Origin: Mesostigma viride
Taxonomy: Eukaryota; Streptophyta; Mesostigmatophyceae; Mesostigmatales; Mesostigmataceae
DNA: 64,000 bases
NCBI GenBank assembly: GCA_009746045.1
Contig: RPFO01000022.1
Location: forward strand, 3,768,178 to 3,832,177
Reading direction: 5' to 3'
Position 1 is the stretch's first letter. Each line of letters starts with the position of its first letter. The position numbers and the translations under genes were made by a program. Below the pieces are notes generated by a model. That model did not search any database and was not told where the DNA came from. It saw only the letters and a list, made by a program, of their open reading frames with translations. Below, piece after piece: positions 12,401 through 22,588 of this stretch.

Positions 12401-12562
12401 GGCCAAACTGCGAGCATGCTCCTGGATTTCTCTCCTAGCGGTTTTTTGCCTCTCCAACGCTACCTGACGTCTTTTCTGCTGGTCCGAAATGCTGGTCTTG
12501 CGCTTATAGGGCCGGTGTCCCGGCTCCACCGAAGGCGTGCCTCCCATTTGCGGGAGCTCCAT
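3429..12562 (-). CDS. SNUPN: Snurportin-1 homologue, six exons
   Basis: Snurportin-1 is the import adaptor that binds the m3G cap of spliceosomal U snRNPs and carries them into the nucleus with importin-beta. Exons read from the minus strand are 12562-11963, 11020-10752, 9532-9418, 8487-8395, 7273-7127 and 3755-3429. Every intron is GT-AG and phases match, giving about 516 residues against 360 in human. Residues about 30-57 are an importin-beta-binding helix ([19 protein letters not shown], then HARSLAG). The cap-binding domain starts at [11 protein letters not shown] (Trp about 128) and includes [34 protein letters not shown] and TPLVLLWKD (Trp about 305). These two tryptophans align with the human pair that stacks on the cap. 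A green-lineage-style C-terminus follows ([11 protein letters not shown], then [18 protein letters not shown]) with a low-complexity tail. The start is the first ATG after an upstream in-frame stop; a 5' non-coding exon is possible. Exon junctions are inferred without transcript data. Confidence 0.9.
3838..4019. repeat. (GGTT)n microsatellite in SNUPN intron 5
   Basis: About 45 uninterrupted GGTT units give way to GGGT units at the right end. On the SNUPN sense strand this is (AACC)n ending about 80 bases upstream of the exon 6 acceptor, which itself follows a run of CCCTCCC and CCCCCCC. The glycine/tryptophan/leucine/valine and Pro-Thr-Asn-Gln ORFs across it are artefacts. Confidence 0.95.
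4020..7126. other. Remainder of SNUPN intron 5, no inner gene seen
   Basis: This stretch lies between SNUPN exons 6 and 5. Apart from the tandem repeat at 6880-6995 I find no recognisable gene, RNA or element. Short ORFs on both strands are small and lack motifs. Confidence 0.5.
6880..6995. repeat. 30-bp tandem repeat, about four copies
   Basis: The unit is built from TACTTACAGTCTATACTTAT followed by TATACTACAC. Copies are almost identical, with one T-to-C change in the last. It lies in SNUPN intron 5, about 130 bases beyond the exon 5 donor. Confidence 0.9.
7384..7527. repeat. 8-bp minisatellite (GTGAGGGC)n in SNUPN intron 4
   Basis: About 17 units of GTGAGGGC are followed on both sides by related GGCGTGATG-type variants back to about 7290. 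On the sense strand it reads (GCCCTCAC)n and leads directly into the pyrimidine-rich stretch before the exon 5 acceptor at 7273. It produces ORFs of the form TPSRPHAL in all three frames of the minus strand, which are not genes. Confidence 0.9.
7808..7860. repeat. Direct repeat pair, 30-bp spacing
   Basis: GCAGCACCAGCATTACCGGT occurs twice, 30 bases apart, in SNUPN intron 4. Another direct pair, CGCCTGCAAATTACATAAAT, lies at about 8181-8222. Confidence 0.8.
8316..8376 (+). mobile_element. 61-bp tail-only retroposon insertion with 12-bp TSD
   Basis: The insert carries GGAGTTATGTTCC followed by about nine TAAT units, the 3' end of the ORF1-type retroposon family (compare 53290-53330). It is flanked by exact 12-bp direct repeats AAGGCAATGGTC at 8304-8315 and 8377-8388. 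The right-hand duplication begins only a few bases inside the intron from the SNUPN exon 4 donor at 8394-8393. It is an extreme 5' truncation of a LINE-mobilised element. Confidence 0.85.
8751..8812. repeat. G-rich tract (sense-strand poly-C) in SNUPN intron 3
   Basis: A 60-bp run of G broken by single T residues lies about 270 bases upstream (in sense) of the exon 4 acceptor. On the sense strand it is poly-C with scattered A. It could fold as a G-quadruplex on the plus strand. Confidence 0.8.
10230..10575. repeat. 21-bp minisatellite in SNUPN intron 2, about 16 copies
   Basis: The unit is close to ACTAATACTGATGACAACCA plus T. Because 21 is a multiple of three, all frames stay open and one reads as a 7-residue repeat TNTDDNH. 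Copies differ by single substitutions, such as GATGAC against GATCAC and GATAAC. It lies between exons 3 and 2 of a clearly spliced gene, so it is intronic and the ORFs across it are not real. Confidence 0.9.
11029..11177. repeat. (GGGT)n microsatellite abutting the SNUPN exon 2 acceptor
   Basis: About 37 GGGT units, with one shortened unit near 11098, end about eight bases from the exon 2 boundary at 11020. On the sense strand it is (ACCC)n leading into ATCGGGCAG, so the microsatellite occupies the place of the polypyrimidine tract. Confidence 0.95.
11434..11458. repeat. Poly-G run in SNUPN intron 1
   Basis: An uninterrupted run of about 25 G (poly-C in sense) lies in the 942-bp first intron. 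The rest of that intron shows nothing else I can name. Confidence 0.9.
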
Positions 12563-13045
12563 CTTGTCACGCGAATCAGAACAGGTGTTCAAGTGGGGCC
12601 CGGCATGGCTGTCTCTCACGCGTGCATTCTCGCGCCCCTCGCTTTTATGGCAGCACTATCGAAAAGCTTCGCGTCCCTTCCATCATCCCAAACAAGATTC
12701 TCTCGAGATGTTTAAATTTCATGTTCGAAACACCGCCCCGCTGAATCAAGCTCGCATACTTACTGGTCGCACTGTTCCAAAATGCAGTTGCCATCACTAC
12801 CAGCTTTCCCTCCTTGCCCCGCCGGGCGGCACGGCAATATACCTCAAGTCCGAGGTGGCATCCATCGTATAGACAACTGGCATTTTTGCACAGGAAATCG
12901 TACAATAACCTTTGGTAAGATATTATAGTTCACGGCGCGGCGACAACGTCTCTGCTCCTACATGAGGATGAAGTAGCGAGAAATATCAAGCTTGCTTGCC
13001 GTACTGAAAATTCCGAATTGCCGTAAGCTTATAAAACGAGCATTA
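12563..13045. promoter_or_regulatory. Probable SNUPN upstream region
   Basis: This is the 480 bases between the SNUPN start codon and a transposable element. It should hold the 5' UTR and core promoter by position alone. I do not see a clear TATA box or a named motif. Confidence 0.3.
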
Positions 13046-13345
13046 CCGTAGTGGTCAAAATCACTTTGCGTCTAATTACTTTGCGACCCCAAAACTGGGT
13101 GGAATTTATAGTTTGCGACCAAAAATGCAGGCAAAGTTTTAGGTTTGCGAGCCCATCGGCTTGTTAGTGGTCCGTGGCTTGGCTTGGGTCTCACCAACTT
13201 CATATCCCTTTGCCCCCTCTCCACTCATGTAACCCAAGTACCGGCCACCTGAGTGATTTGATTGATCAATTGGGTAGCACTGCTGTACCAATAATAGCGG
13301 CGGTTCAGTGTCTCGCTGCCGGGTACTAACGCGATACCATCATTA

Positions 13346-15185
13346 GTGAGGAGCCACGGAGCATTAATTAGCCCTTACTGTAGGATAATGGTGTCGGATA
13401 CCTGGCTTGACTGCCTGCTGGCCTGCCTGACGCCCCGCGGCTCTTCTGCCATCGACGCCCCGCTCTTCTGCCAAGACACCGTGCATTCTGCACAAGCCTT
13501 TGGCTTTCGCAGTGACAGTAACAAAAGGCGCGAAAAATTGTGGCGCGAAAGTGGACAGGCGCCCCGGAACTGGCACCACACGCTCCGGGACTACCTCATC
13601 CATGAGACTGGCGCTGTCCAGAGCACCACGGACACGTGTCTGTTCCTGTATGTTGGTGGTTTTGCCTTCGTCCATGTCGACGATCTCCTGGTCTCCCACT
13701 CCTCGGCGGAGTGGCTATCGCAGTGGACCCAACGGGTGTCCCAGCGCTTCCAGATCACCGAGACGGATGCCCCCTCCCTCTTTCTGGGGGTCTCCCTGGT
13801 CCTCGACCCGCCGGCGCGCACAGTTTTTCTGCACCAAGGCCCGTATCTGGAGGCCCTCGCTGAGCGCTTTGGGGTCTCCCCACGGGCGGTGAAGACGCCC
13901 GTCGTCCCCAACACCCCCCGTGGTGAGGGGGGGCTTCTCAACGCGGACGACACTCGCGTCTACCAAGCGATCACCGGGGCACTCCTGTATGCGATGGGAT
14001 GCACTCGGCCTGACCTGGCATTCGCAGTCAACCTGCTGACTCAGAATATGAAAAACCCTACTGTAAGCGACCTTGGGCTGGCACGCCGGGTGCTTCAGTA
14101 CGCGGTACACACCAAGGACCTGGGTCTGTCCTACTCGGGGCAGGGGGGGCTGGTGGCCTACTCGGATGCCGACTGGGCAAACGATCCTGTGGACCGCAAG
14201 TCAATCACTGGCAACGTGGTCATGTACCGCGGTGCTGCGGTGGAGTGGACCAGTCGCAAGCAGCCCACTCCAGCCCTGTCCACCTGTGAGGCCGAGTACA
14301 TGGCCCTGTGCGGTGTCACGCAGCAGGTGGTCCCCCTTCTCACCATCACCAAGAGAGTTGGGTGACCCGGCCTCAGGGCCAATTCAGGTGTTTTGCGACA
14401 ACACTGGTGCTGTGGCTCTGTCACGAGACCCTGTTCACCCTCGGCGTACCAAGCACATCGACGTCAAGTACCACTACATTCGCGCGAAGGTCGCGGATGG
14501 CACCGTTCAGGTGTCTCACCTTCCTGGGGCAGCGATGATCGCCGACATGCTCACCAAGGCACTACCTGAGCCACGTTTTGTGGAGCTCAGACACAAGTTG
14601 TTGGGTATTTGAGTTACTGGCAATTAGTGATGAGACAACATAAGGACACACTTGCTAGCCTGTGACACTGGTCCCATACTACAGTTCTTTTAGTGAACAT
14701 TTGTTCTGGCTTGCTTGAGTTTGTTTTCCGGCCTGTGTGCCGAGTAAGGGGGGTGTCAGAAGTATCGACACACCTGCCTGAAACTAGTACTTATAGTTTA
14801 GTGCTAGCTCTGGACTACATGGACGGGCATGTGCCGCATGTTTAAGTTCTGTTCCATAAGTGACCCAGTCATTCTGTGACTGACCTTGAACTTTGGTTGT
14901 GAATGGTTGGCTTGAGATCACGTTATGATTGTAACTGCCACACAGTCAGAAAAGAACCGGTTTGGTGTGGCCACGTTGTAGGTAGATCATAACTGCTACC
15001 CAGTAGCTGAGCCTGGAATTGTTTAAAAGGCGAAGCTACGCACCTTGTTTGCTCTCTCAGTACCTCACACCTCACACACTCCTGTGGTGGAACTAGCAGC
15101 CGGCCAGCTGCCGACTGAGACTTATTTTTATCTGAGTGAAATAAAGTAAAACTTTGTGGCAAACATTGTTTTCTCACTCCTAACA
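13346..15185 (+). mobile_element. Ty1/copia LTR retrotransposon fossil, 3' half
   Basis: The coding part shows copia reverse transcriptase (QAPRNWHHTL region, active-site FVHVDDLL) and RNase H (DADWANDP, the STCEAEYMAL segment, FCDNTGAVALS, HIDVKYHYIR, ADMLTKALP). It is followed by a purine run and one LTR. The 5' half of the element, including gag, protease and integrase, is absent. The surviving part carries about one break. It differs in sequence from the copia element at 43487-51112, so it represents another lineage. It lies inside the TA-flanked TIR element. Confidence 0.9.
14754..15185 (+). repeat. 3' LTR of the copia fossil
   Basis: It begins TGTCAGAAG right after the purine tract AAGGGGG and ends CTAACA, about 432 bp. 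Inside are a TTTAAAAG TATA-like box near 15023 and an AATAAAG poly(A) signal near 15140. No partner LTR is present in the window. Confidence 0.7.
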
Positions 15186-15599
15186 GAAAGGCCGTTCGCT
15201 GGGCTTGGGGCTGTGCGGCGCGGCGCAGGCGCGGCGCGGTAACATTTGAACTTTGCGACCCAAAATCAAGCCCATTAATAGCAGTTTGCGAGGTCAATTC
15301 GCAAACAATTAGACGCAAAGTGATTTTGACCACTACGGTAATTAATAGAGTTGGCGTATCGCCGAGTGCAAGTATATACCCTTGCCTTTTATGTGCCCCA
15401 TGCCGGCTGTTGTTGTTTTGTCGTGGTACCTCTTGGTACAGTAGCGTTGGCTTTGTTTGTTTTTACGTTACAGTAGCGTTGCCTTTACTCTGATGTAAGT
15501 AATTATATTTTGTTAGTATATACCCTTCGTCGACCACTATTCATAGTCGGTTATTATTACTCTTTACTTTCAGTTGTCTTTATTTATGAAATGAGACAA

Positions 15600-15975
15600 T
15601 GACTAGGCCAATGCGGAATTATTAGGCCTCTCCGTGATTTGGAAGAAGACTGATGATGGACAAGGCCAAGTGGGCCCAGGTCATAGAGGACAACGAGCCC
15701 CCCCTGTGGGAAAGTGCCCGCGTGTGCAAGCCCGTGGGAGGCCGACTGACGCCAGTGCTGTCAGTGTACTGATCAAGGAGACAACCACTATGAGTGCTGT
15801 CAGTGTATAGATAGACGTTGTAGTTAGTAATCCTGTTAGATAGATGTCGTACGTCCGGGTAGCCGGCTGATGTAGATCGGATAGCTTAGACCGGTAGGAC
15901 TGTTTGCACCCACCCATCCATCCATCGGGGTCATTAATGCTCCGTGACTCCCCAACGGGAGCACGAGTCTAACTA
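15600..15975 (+). mobile_element. LINE 3' end, hairpin type B
   Basis: It contains the end of a LINE ORF2-like frame (GLSVIWKK region, then KAKWAQV), a (CATC)n stretch, and the terminal module GACTCCCCAACGGGAGCACG followed by an (ATTA)n tail. The inverted CTCCC..GGGAG pair forms a hairpin next to the tail. A near-duplicate of the coding part lies at 15990-16460. The same 3' end recurs at 26505-26553 (plus) and 51252-51365 (minus). Confidence 0.65.
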
Positions 15976-16475
15976 ATTAATTAATGCCAATTATTGTTCC
16001 AGGTAGACACCTCACGTGGCCCCCCCGCGGGACGGCTGCGACCAACTGAACTCAGCCTGGCCGGCACCTCCTGACGTGGGCCGGGCCCCGTGATGTTAGA
16101 CGCCGCAAGGCCCGCACCTTCAAAGAACAGCTAGTAGAGGACATGGGGGGCCTAGGCCTCTCCGTGATTTGGAAGAAGATGATGGACAAGGCCAAGTGGG
16201 CCCAGGTCAGTCATAGAGGACAACGAGCCCCCCCCGGCCCCGTGCCGGGGAAGCGCCCGCGGATGCAAACCCGCAGGAGACGGACACCGACGCCAGACAG
16301 CGGCTCCCCTCGGGTAGCATGATGCTGCTTAGATAGATGTTGTAGTTAGTGATGCTATTAGATAGATGTTGTAAGTAGGTAGCTGATGTAGATAGATTAG
16401 ACCCGGGTAGGACTGTTTCAACCCGGCATCCATCCATCCATCCATCCATCCATCGGGGCCTTGAGCCTTGTGCAT
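15976..16475 (+). mobile_element. Second LINE ORF2 C-terminal copy
   Basis: The sense strand reads, with frame changes, LRPTELSLAG, KARTFKEQLVEDMGGLGL, VIWKKMMDKAKWAQV and then the same 3' UTR as the neighbour, ending in (CATC)n. It is cut off by the MITE at 16484. The GLSVIW..M..DRW pattern is also seen at the end of the LINE copy near 41500. Confidence 0.6.
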
Positions 16476-16483
16476 TGAAATTA

Positions 16484-16914
16484 TCAAGGAGACAACCAGC
16501 GCAGGCCAGAAATCGGGAGAATCCGGACCATGGTAGCTCGAGCCTGTCGTTATCTTGTCCGCGTGTTCGAGTCTTTGCATTGAAATTATGCCTGGCTTAC
16601 GTGTAGAGCGACTAGATGACCTAGACGGTGGGGCCGGAAACAGCTTGCTTGATTAGGGCGTGTGTTTCGAGCCTAACTTGCCGGGAGTGTCTAGTGGTAA
16701 GCACCATTGCTGCGATCGCTCTCCCACGTCGGCCATTTACGAGGAAATACCCGCAAATGGAAAACCACTGAAAAGGTGCCGTTAGTCCGCATTTTCAGTG
16801 CCATTCATATTCATCATCCTGAACAACTCGAACACGCGGACAAGATAACAGCAGGCTCGAGCTACCATGGTCCGGATTCTTCCGATTTCTGGCCTGCGCT
16901 GGTTGTCTCCTTGA
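16484..16914. mobile_element. Long-TIR MITE, 431 bp, TA target site
   Basis: Inverted repeats of about 89 bp (16484-16572 and 16826-16914) begin TCAAGGAGACAACCAGCGCA and are flanked by TA on both sides (16482-16483 and 16915-16916). The interior, with CTAGACGGTGGGGC and GGCCGGGAGTGTCTAG, is non-coding and matches 43150-43297. The TA duplication suggests Tc1/mariner-type mobilisation in trans. An internally deleted copy lies at 53373-53605. Confidence 0.8.
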
Positions 16915-17160
16915 TACATCACAAAGGGAAAAAGAATAAAGAGAAAGAAAGAAAGAAAAAAGAAAAGAAAATGTAAAAGGTAATAAAGAACAAAAATAAA
17001 TAAAAACAAAGTCAAGAATAATAATAATAATATTTAATAAGTACTCCTACACACACAGATCTCGAATGATTTATCTAGTACCAAATCCGAAAGGCTTGCA
17101 TCACTCCCCGGAAAGGAGAACTTTCGCGGATGACTGTAGGTGTAAGTTGGCGATGCCTAA

Positions 17161-17235
17161 GGATCCGGAGACGTCCGTCCTATAGTCAGCAAAAGTTGGT
17201 GCGAGAGGTCCCCAGTTCGATTCCGGTCGGATTCA
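17161..17235 (+). repeat. tRNA-like relic, possible tRNA-derived SINE
   Basis: The 75 bases have ends that pair as an acceptor stem (GGATCCG with CGGATTC) and a perfect T-loop TTCGATT in the correct place, matching a Pol III box B. The T stem is poorly paired and no good D arm or anticodon arm can be drawn. The start GGATCCGGAGAC and the GAGGTCC..GTTCGA segment recur on the minus strand at about 63843-63899. I read both as degenerate members of one tRNA-derived family and not as functional tRNA genes. Confidence 0.35.
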
Positions 17236-17239
17236 TTTG

Positions 17240-20200
17240 CAGATCGCGTTTTCCGCGGACCGGCCGGCACTAAACGCAAGTGGTTTTCACCTTTGCGGCG
17301 TGTCAAATCAGAATAATAATAACAATTATAACAAAAAATGGAATAAAGGAAGGTCATTGCTGGGATGTGGTGAGGCACAGGCGATGTTGGAGTATGGGTC
17401 AGGAGTTCGATTTTTCAGCCCAAATAGATTTTTCAGCATATATAGCCCAAACGTAGCCATCTCCACAACGAGCGGCCGCTTTACAAGGCACTGCCCCTAA
17501 GAAGAGTGGTTGGCCGCTTCGCTTCACTTTCTAGAACATTGTGGCACCTTGATTATGGGCACCAGCACCCTGGAGGATGAGCATCATAATGGTACCTCAA
17601 TGGGGAAGCAAAAAGCATCACCGGATAGCACATCCCATCCAACCCCATCCCACCCTGGAATAAAAAGACGACCATGGGCGGATGACAGGTGGCAAGCATG
17701 GTGTCCACCGCTGCGCAAGGCAACTATGAAGCGGTTCGAGGGTGCATCTCCAATTCTTGTTTAGGTGCATGCCATTAGCATAATCCCATGCATGCTAGGG
17801 TATTACGCCCGCACACCCGGCATGCCGTCAAGGACGCCAGGAGACCGTGGTTCCGTCTGATTTGAGGGGGGACTCCAGGGATCTCGACCACGTTAGCAGG
17901 CCAACCCCGGCCGTGTGCATGTGACATTGGTTGTCACTGTTGATGTGGCATGCCATCCCCTGCCGCCCTGGGCCATGCGGACTCTTGTTTCACAACTTTG
18001 ATGTGCCGCTACCGCCCCCTGGCCCTGGCCCTTGTTTCCACATTTGATGTGCCGCTACCGCCCTCTGGCCTTAGCCGTTGTTTTCACATTTATGGAGCCA
18101 CCCTGTATTGCATGCGATGAGCCATGCGCTACCGCCCCTGGCCCTGGCTCTTCTCCTCCACCGCTGCCACGCTGCTTTCTAGTGCTTCCATCCGCTCCTG
18201 CAGCAGCGCCAGCTTGTCCCGCATCTTGTTCTCTGACATGGGCGATGGCCGAAATGGACAAGGGAGGCGAGAGGAATCGTGAAAGAAAAGCGTCAAACAA
18301 ACGTGCGGCTCGTCCCCCGGCTTGCCCTCTGACATGAGAGATGGGCAGGGGATGGCGAAGGCCAAGAGAAGGAAGAAAAGTGTGATTAGCGAAGTGTCAT
18401 AGAAGCGCTAGGGAATCCGACCCCCTTTACGGTGGGATTGCCAAGCCTATAATGAAATTGTTGGATAACAGTGGCAAACGGAAGAACAAGACAGAGCAGC
18501 TGTCACACCTGGCAGAATATTGTGCACCACAGGCGAGTGGAATGACAAAGACACGCATGCAGTGATGTCCCAAGCTTGGTATCGGGCGACTGGCCGTGGC
18601 CGAGGGGGTCACAAACTAGAGATAGTCCTGACCGCTTTTATCAAAGGCGTAAACCACAGACGTTGCTCTCGACACAAAACGCTTTATGATCTTCATCAGA
18701 ACGCTGGACAAGTAATAAAACCTTGCAATATGATGTATTGCCAGGCACGCAGCGCTTTCCATCATTGCTATTTGTAACCTTCTGCACAATCCCATTCCAA
18801 CTGCATCTATCTCGTTTTTAAACGACCTGGACCAATCGGTAACATGGCTGGTAGAAAGGCAGGGCCGATCCTCGTGGTATGGATCCCCACAATTTCAGGG
18901 TTGTCCTTGTTGTCTCACTAAAGCGCGTGCAAAACCACACGACTGACGAATGTGAGAGAAAAGCAGGAAATGCGCCCTAGGTTTATAATATGAAAAATAG
19001 GATGCGAGGATTGTGGACATTACTTGTCGACTGAATTCAGCATCGAGGTGATCACATTCGGACAAAAACGTTTGGAAAACTAGTCCATGGGGCAACCCTG
19101 CCCGGCTACTCTATCTATTTGATTTTTCCGAAAACGGTTATAGGTAGCAGTGCATCAACGTGGTCAGCACCATGCGCATGCAAGTGACAAATTCCAAATG
19201 TGCTCAAAGCAACCAGTCTCTTACTGCATTAGCGGCGCAAGCTCAACCTCCTAAGCTCCTTACCGAACCCTTGCAGGAAGTCAGTCAGTTGTCTGGTGGA
19301 GGACTTGACGCCGTAAATAAACTCGCGGCCTTCCCAGTCCTGGTGCACCGCCGAAACAACACGTGGATCAGCTTTATCCGACATTTTGAACCACAGAAAA
19401 GGACCCGCTTTTGTTAGCACTGCTGCTCCCACGTTGTAGATTCTAGCGTTTCAATTTCCACAGCTGCTGTCGACGTTGCAATGGCGGACTAGCATTCCTG
19501 CCCAAAAATTGAAACAAACGAGATTGATGCCTGATTGCTATGTTAGTCACGCTGTTAGGCCTTCCGTCAGGTAGATGGATGAAGCCGGTAGCCCTTACGA
19601 TATTATTGAGCAATGTTGTGTCGGGTTTTTGGAAATCACACCCGGTGTTGGCAGCACCCGGTGAATAATGAGATCTCATGGCTTCCGCAGTCCGCTCACT
19701 CCAAGGCAAATGGGCAATGGGGACTGGAACTAAATATATACGCATACGCATGAGTACTTTACCCCCTCAAAAGTACGCCTGGTTCGTCAATCGTGAGGTG
19801 CAATTAATTCGAACAGTCGCGTACCTAGGTAGTCCGGAGTCCCCTGCGGCCCTGCCCATGTACGGGGATGCCAGGAATAGCCAGGAATACGGCAAAGCCA
19901 CATGGCAACGTAAGGCAAGCAAGGCAAAATTAATACAATCGACCTCGAAGGGCGATTTCAAGTTGAAGTCGGTCGCCAAAAGCCGAGCACAAAGGGTTAC
20001 AGTACATAAAATTATATCGGATCCACAAGCAGGTCTGCCTCTTACTAATATGATTCTTTGCTGTAATCTGTGATGAATGCCCGAATCCAACACAGCCAAA
20101 CTATGGTTGCAAGTTTGGGTTAACATGTTACCTAAACGCAGCAAAGCGAGCGTCGAAGCCGGAAGCATATTATTATGTCTCAAATGAATTTGACGAAACG

Positions 20201-20490
20201 TGTTTTGGGAGAATTTGGTCTGCCTCCCATGAAAACGGTATGCCACAAAGTCTTAATTGCTGCCGCCAGTAACCCCGCTGGATGGCTGTGCCATTTTCTG
20301 GAAGGATGTCTGTTTTGGCCATCTGCCAGCACATGTTCAAACACTTGACAGTAATATCCATACGTGTGAAGACCGACGGGCATCTGTTGCATTCTGAGGT
20401 TCCATGATTGGCTTCTTTGCAAGGATAATATTTCCTAGAAGGGACCCGTTTATCTGCCTTTCGGACGGGATTAGTTCCCTGGAACCTCTC
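17240..20490. other. Unassigned stretch with weak coding hints
   Basis: No gene is recognised. Two short minus-strand segments look more protein-like than their surroundings. At 18129-18240 a 36-residue heptad-rich end (KMRDKLALLQERMEALESS) could be a last exon, preceded by a possible AG acceptor. At 19229-19432 there is a segment with SDKADPRVVSAVHQDWEGRE and DFLQGFGKELRRL. Neither has a family I can name. Confidence 0.3.
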
Positions 20491-20492
20491 CG

Positions 20493-21092
20493 GTGATGGA
20501 AGCCTTGAAACGTTTATCTGACATCCAAACGTGCTTGGGCCTCTTGTCCAAGTACGGGTGCCTTCCGAGCAGCCGCCACGGCGCCGCTGCAGGCGCCGAC
20601 AGGCGGCTAGCAGAAGCGCTTTGCTGCCTTGCCCAGAGCTGTGCTACCCCCGAAGAATTAGTGGAATTAAAGGACGGGCTCGGCAGCCTGCCTTCGCCGC
20701 TGGTTTCGGACTATTTCTCGTCATGCGGGCCCGGCCACAGATCCGCATTAAAACGGAAATCGGACAGCGCATGCCTGCAGCCGGGGGAAATCGCACATCA
20801 AATTACAGGCCGCGTACCAGACGTCGTAAAGGCCGATTTTGTAACGACATCCCTTCAATTGAACGTTGAACGTCCCCTGAGCAACCATTCACCGGCAGCT
20901 GGAAGCCAGGGTCTGGAAGCCTTGGGCGCATGTCGCTGGCCTTCGGTAACGTTGTTTGCGATGGAGAGGGCCCGCTCGACCATGGCGGATTTTGTGGCCT
21001 CCTACTTCATGTTCCACGGACTGGACGAGGCCTGCCCTGCTGATGTGTTCAGGTACATTGAGGCTCGCCTAGCGATGCGTTCAGGTACATAG
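20493..21092 (+). CDS. Hypothetical protein, 199 residues, repetitive C-terminus
   Basis: I do not recognise this ORF. The N-terminal 80 residues look helical (ALKRLSDIQTCLGLLSKYG, then RRLAEALCCLAQS and PEELVELKDGL). The C-terminal part contains HGLDEACPADVFRYIE, and the short module CPADVFRYIE then recurs in the DNA downstream to about 21235 in shifting frames. A diverged second copy of the C-terminal block (HGLDETCPKDVARHIET) lies at 21408-21500. It may be an exon of a recently duplicated gene or a repeat family. The start codon is simply the first ATG. Confidence 0.35.
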   Translation: MMEALKRLSDIQTCLGLLSKYGCLPSSRHGAAAGADRRLAEALCCLAQSCATPEELVELKDGLGSLPSPLVSDYFSSCGPGHRSALKRKSDSACLQPGEIAHQITGRVPDVVKADFVTTSLQLNVERPLSNHSPAAGSQGLEALGACRWPSVTLFAMERARSTMADFVASYFMFHGLDEACPADVFRYIEARLAMRSGT

Positions 21093-21235
21093 AGACCTGC
21101 CCTGCCGATGTGTTCAGGTATCTTGGAGGCCCACCTTGCCGATGTGTTCAGGTACATTGAGGCTTGCCCTAACGATGTGCTCAGATATAGGAGTATTGAG
21201 ACTTTCCCTGCCGACACATTGGGCTACGTGGCTGG
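21020..21235 (+). repeat. Minisatellite encoding CPADVFRYIE-like modules
   Basis: Five to six units around GATGTGTTCAGGTACATTGAG are separated by short variable spacers (GCCTGCCCTGC, GCTCGCCTAGC, CCCACCTTGC). The units begin inside the 20493-21092 ORF and continue past its stop. Confidence 0.75.
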
Positions 21236-21610
21236 GGTATAATACTTGCATTCTTTTTTCTAATTCTGTGTCAAGCATAGATGATGAGACCGGTACAATG
21301 CCCTAGCTTGTGTGGAAACGAAGAGATGCTCGCCTGTTGGTGGGACCAGGAAGTTTGGATGAGACCGGTGCAGCATTCTGTAATATGCTTTCGTGCATGG
21401 CCTGGTCGTTGCATGGACTGGACGAGACTTGCCCCAAGGACGTGGCCAGGCACATCGAGACTTGCATGAACGACATCTTTCTATACCTGGCTGGGGCATG
21501 AGACAGGCGCATCCTTCTATTTTGTGTTTACAATAGACGATGAGGTTGTCAAACGTGGTGGATACGAATCTAAGATAAAGGCAGGCTTGAGCTGTTACGG
21601 AGCATGTTCT

Positions 21611-21786
21611 GCGCTGGCTGTCTCATGGATGTCTTGGTCACTGTACGATAGTGATGCCGTGTCTGCGCTGGTTGTCTCATGGATACCATGGTCACTATAA
21701 CATTGTGATGCCGTGTGTGCGCTGGTTGTCTCATGGATACCATGGTCACTATAACATAGTGATGCCGTGTCTGCGCTGGTTGTCTC
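21611..21786. repeat. 54-bp tandem repeat, three full copies and a partial
   Basis: Units start GCGCTGGTTGTCTCATGGAT and contain CCATGGTCACTATAACA. The opening GCGCTGGTTGTCTC equals the outer part of the MITE TIR at 16484-16914 in reverse complement, so the array probably grew from a fragment of that element. Confidence 0.85.
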
Positions 21787-22588
21787 GTTGAAAATTGATT
21801 CACTCAAGAAGAATTAGAATTGCCTCCAGCATTGCTTAGCTGCGGCTCTTCTTTGTCTTGTTTGTCTTATTGAGTTTTTATCAATTATCTAATTATAATA
21901 AATAATATAAATATATTAATGTATAATGCGTGATAGGTATTCATTAAGAATGATAGATTACGGAAGTGAGAGTAATATATATGTATATATATATATATAT
22001 ATCAGTTGGCCCATCGCCTGTTCAGCCACAGCTGCCAGTGCCGGCAGTGCTGGCGTCTGCCTATTACCTATATTCACTGCCAAAATTTTCCTATTCCCTA
22101 TTGCCTTTATTCATTTGTGACCATGTGGCGAAGGTACCTAGAGGAAGGGAATCCAACTAATAGAAGGGAACCAATAGATTGAGATCCAGCCACTCTTATC
22201 GGGTTTTGCCTTGCGATGCAGCAGATCCACGCCCAGTTCGTCCCAGCCTTGTCCAATCCTTCTCGAAACGTGCGGCGCCCTTGCCTTATCAACCACTTAA
22301 GCTTCTTAATCCCCCTTAAGTCAGCCCCCCCCCAGATCCCCCCAAATCATCAATTAAAATATGCCTGCAATGCCAAATCAAGTCGTCCCCAACCAGTCGC
22401 CGCCTCAGCAGCAGAGCAGCTCCCTTTCTCCGCACAGCTGACCATCCCTGTATCACTGAATATTTCGTGCGCCCAGATAGCTCACATCACATAATATTTC
22501 GCGCCACCAAATCACTTGCTCCACCAAATCACCTGCGCCACCAAATTACTGACCTGTCCTGGCCCCACAACAATTCGCCCCCCCGCAG

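Larger units (their letters stand above)
13046..15338. mobile_element. TIR DNA element (TA-flanked) interrupted by a copia fossil
   Basis: The ends are exact inverted repeats of 32 bp (13046-13077 and 15307-15338), starting CCGTAGTGGTCAAAATCACT. Both are flanked by TA (13044-13045 and 15339-15340), as expected for Tc1/mariner-type insertion. Subterminal TTTGCGACC motifs recur inside both ends, in opposite orientation. No transposase is seen. Most of the interior is the copia 3' half described separately, so the element is a MITE-like host of that insertion or has captured it. Confidence 0.75.

Noticed and set aside
17161-17235. Functional tRNA gene
   Set aside because: The acceptor stem and T-loop fit, but the T stem is mispaired and no anticodon arm can be drawn.
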